This document shows positions 4,823-6,165 of a stretch of DNA of 6,165 nt, one piece after another. The notes beneath the pieces are model-generated. The model saw only the letters and a list, made by a program, of their open reading frames with translations, made no database searches and was not told the origin of the DNA. The stretch spans positions 1 through 6,165 of the forward strand of contig CALCKF010000104.1 in the NCBI GenBank assembly GCA_937966095.1, given 5' to 3'. Within the stretch, counting starts at the first letter, position 1, and each line of letters begins with the position of its first letter. The translations under genes were made by a program, and so were the position numbers. This DNA is from an uncultured Eubacterium sp. (GTDB lineage: Bacteria > Bacillota > Clostridia > Peptostreptococcales > Anaerovoracaceae).

Positions 4823-6165
4823 TTACCGTCCCTCTATCATTTTTAAAAATTCTTCTTCCGTGATTATAGGCACATCCAGTTCTTTTGCCTTTCTGTTCTT
4901 TGATGATCCTGAGTCTATATCATTGTTTATCAGATAACTTGTATTACGGCTTACAGATGATGCAGTCTTGCCGCCTGCTTTCTCCACTGCCTCTTTAAGC
5001 TTATCTCTGTTATCAAAATGATATACGCTTCCTGTCACCACAAAAGTCAGCCCCGCAAGCGGGCCTCCTCCGCTGTCTGAAAATGACTGATCCAGATATA
5101 TAACCTCCAGCAGATCCTCTATTTTCCTCATATTATCCGGATCTCTGAAAAAATCAACATAAGCCTTAGCCATGATTTCACCTATACCATCGATCTCGAT
5201 CAGCTGATCTGATGTAAGGTTCTGTATCATATCCCAGCTGTTCCTGCATGCTTTTGATATCATCCTTGCATTAGCTACACCTATATTTGGTATCCCCAGA
5301 CTGTACAGGAGGCGTGCCGGAGTTGTATGAGCCGCCTTTTTTGCCGCATCCAGCAGGTTCTCAAACGACTTTTCACCAAATCCATCCATCGATACTATCC
5401 GGTCATGCCACTTTTCCAGATCAAAAAGATCCGCGAACTCCTTTACCATTCCTTCATCAACAAATTTTTCCAGAGTTGCCTCTGACAGCCCCTCTATATT
5501 CATTGCGTTTCTGCTTACGAAATGTGTAAAGGACTTTATTTTTTTCGCCGGACATCTGTCATTCGGACAATGAAGCGTTTCTACACCATTATCATTTCTT
5601 ATCACTGTATCAATACCGCATACCGGGCACTTGTCCGGCGGGCTCACAGTTCCGCTCTCCGTATGATTTTCTGCTATCTGAGGTATTATCATATTGGCTT
5701 TATAGACACTTATCTCATCTCCCGCTCCCAGTTTCAATTCCTTTACTATACTCAGGTTATGAACCGAAGCCCGGCTTACGGTAGTTCCCTCGAGCTCTAC
5801 CGGCTCAAATATAGCTATGGGATTTATGAGACCTGTTCTCGACACATTCCATAATACTTCAATCAGACGAGTATTCTTCATCTCGTCCTTCCATTTGAAT
5901 GCAATCGAATCTCTCGGAAATTTTGATGTCGATCCAAGAGAAACTCCGTACCTTATATCATCAAAGATCAGTACAAGCCCGTCGGAAGGTAAAGGAAAAT
6001 CACATATACGCGTCTTAAAATCAATGACAGCTTCGCGCACATTGCTTTCATCCACCTTTACGTATTCAACCGTTTCAAACCCCTGCTGCATCATCCATTC
6101 CATCTGCTGGTGCCTGTAGTCAGCACTCTCTCCTTCCGCAAGAGAAAAAGCTATGAATCTCACAT
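4823..6165 (-). CDS. ligA: NAD-dependent DNA ligase LigA, C-terminal 446 residues (5' end outside window)
   Basis: LigA seals nicks in replication and repair using NAD+. The gene enters from the right edge in frame, so the N-terminal NAD-binding domain and the catalytic KxDG lysine are not visible; the first in-frame GTG (6161-6163) is an internal valine. Numbering from that codon, the order is: end of the nucleotidyltransferase domain with RFIAF (2-6), DGLVLIFDD (61-69) and FKW (89-91); OB fold with SRTGLINPIAIFEPVELEGTTVSRASVHN (108-136); zinc finger cysteines C179, C182, C199 and C204; helix-hairpin-helix repeats (about 259-273, 286-302, 324-339); and a C-terminal BRCT domain (about 367-446) starting GPLAGLTFVVTG. 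The usual DGVVIK motif reads DGLVLI here, so the lysine equivalent to E. coli K290 is isoleucine. KANMIIPQI replaces the usual KAGDVIPQ. These are marks of a divergent LigA lineage that I recall from Lachnospiraceae. Without the N-terminus I cannot confirm that it is active. Confidence 0.96.
   Translation of the reverse strand, partial: VRFIAFSLAEGESADYRHQQMEWMMQQGFETVEYVKVDESNVREAVIDFKTRICDFPLPSDGLVLIFDDIRYGVSLGSTSKFPRDSIAFKWKDEMKNTRLIEVLWNVSRTGLINPIAIFEPVELEGTTVSRASVHNLSIVKELKLGAGDEISVYKANMIIPQIAENHTESGTVSPPDKCPVCGIDTVIRNDNGVETLHCPNDRCPAKKIKSFTHFVSRNAMNIEGLSEATLEKFVDEGMVKEFADLFDLEKWHDRIVSMDGFGEKSFENLLDAAKKAAHTTPARLLYSLGIPNIGVANARMISKACRNSWDMIQNLTSDQLIEIDGIGEIMAKAYVDFFRDPDNMRKIEDLLEVIYLDQSFSDSGGGPLAGLTFVVTGSVYHFDNRDKLKEAVEKAGGKTASSVSRNTSYLINNDIDSGSSKNRKAKELDVPIITEEEFLKMIEGR

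Noticed and set aside
4174..4863. Plus-strand open frames opposite the HypE-like gene and the ligA end
   Set aside because: They are shadows of well-conserved minus-strand proteins, with no family motifs or ribosome binding sites.
6161..6163. GTG as the start codon of ligA
   Set aside because: The sequence from here begins inside the nucleotidyltransferase domain. LigA needs more N-terminal sequence, which lies beyond the window edge, so this is an internal valine.

Overview
The window looks like a chromosomal housekeeping segment from a member of the Clostridia (Bacillota), most likely Lachnospiraceae or a relative. The evidence is the gene order SRP RNA, dnaX, ebfC (YbaB), recR, bofA, which matches the Bacillus subtilis scr-dnaX-yaaK-recR-yaaL-bofA cluster minus yaaL. 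It is supported by a divergent LigA of a type I associate with Lachnospiraceae, AGGAGG-type ribosome binding sites, sigma-A-like promoters and a moderately AT-rich sequence with many ATA codons. Every gene I can support is on the minus strand, so transcription runs from high to low coordinates. The taxonomic placement is inference from synteny and remembered family features; no search was possible.

Layout in order of transcription. First come a ligA gene whose N-terminal part lies beyond the right edge (4823-6165) and, one base after it, a PurM/HypE-superfamily gene (3811-4821). Next is a near-consensus sigma-A promoter (3722-3750) driving a compact SRP RNA (about 3559-3710). Dna polymerase III tau/gamma (dnaX, 1976-3529) follows 29 bases later, then ebfC (1570-1923) and recR (968-1567), closed by a strong intrinsic terminator (892-933). 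A separate small gene, bofA (559-831), follows. Last, a promoter with an extended -10 (435-462) drives an amino-acid/polyamine permease that runs off the left edge (1-392).

Functionally, the central operon combines protein targeting (SRP RNA), the replisome clamp loader (DnaX), a nucleoid-associated protein (EbfC/YbaB) and recombinational repair (RecR). LigA upstream seals nicks in replication and repair. BofA controls pro-sigma-K processing during sporulation in B. subtilis, which suggests sporulating ancestry or capability. The permease is an independent transport unit.

I found no mobile element, CRISPR array, phage gene, tRNA or rRNA. This is mostly an ordinary core region. The points worth a second look are a LigA lacking a normally essential active-site lysine, a HypE-like protein without the HypE C-terminal cysteine, a permease N-terminus resembling eukaryotic PUT/LAT carriers, and a compact SRP RNA that seems to lack an Alu domain.
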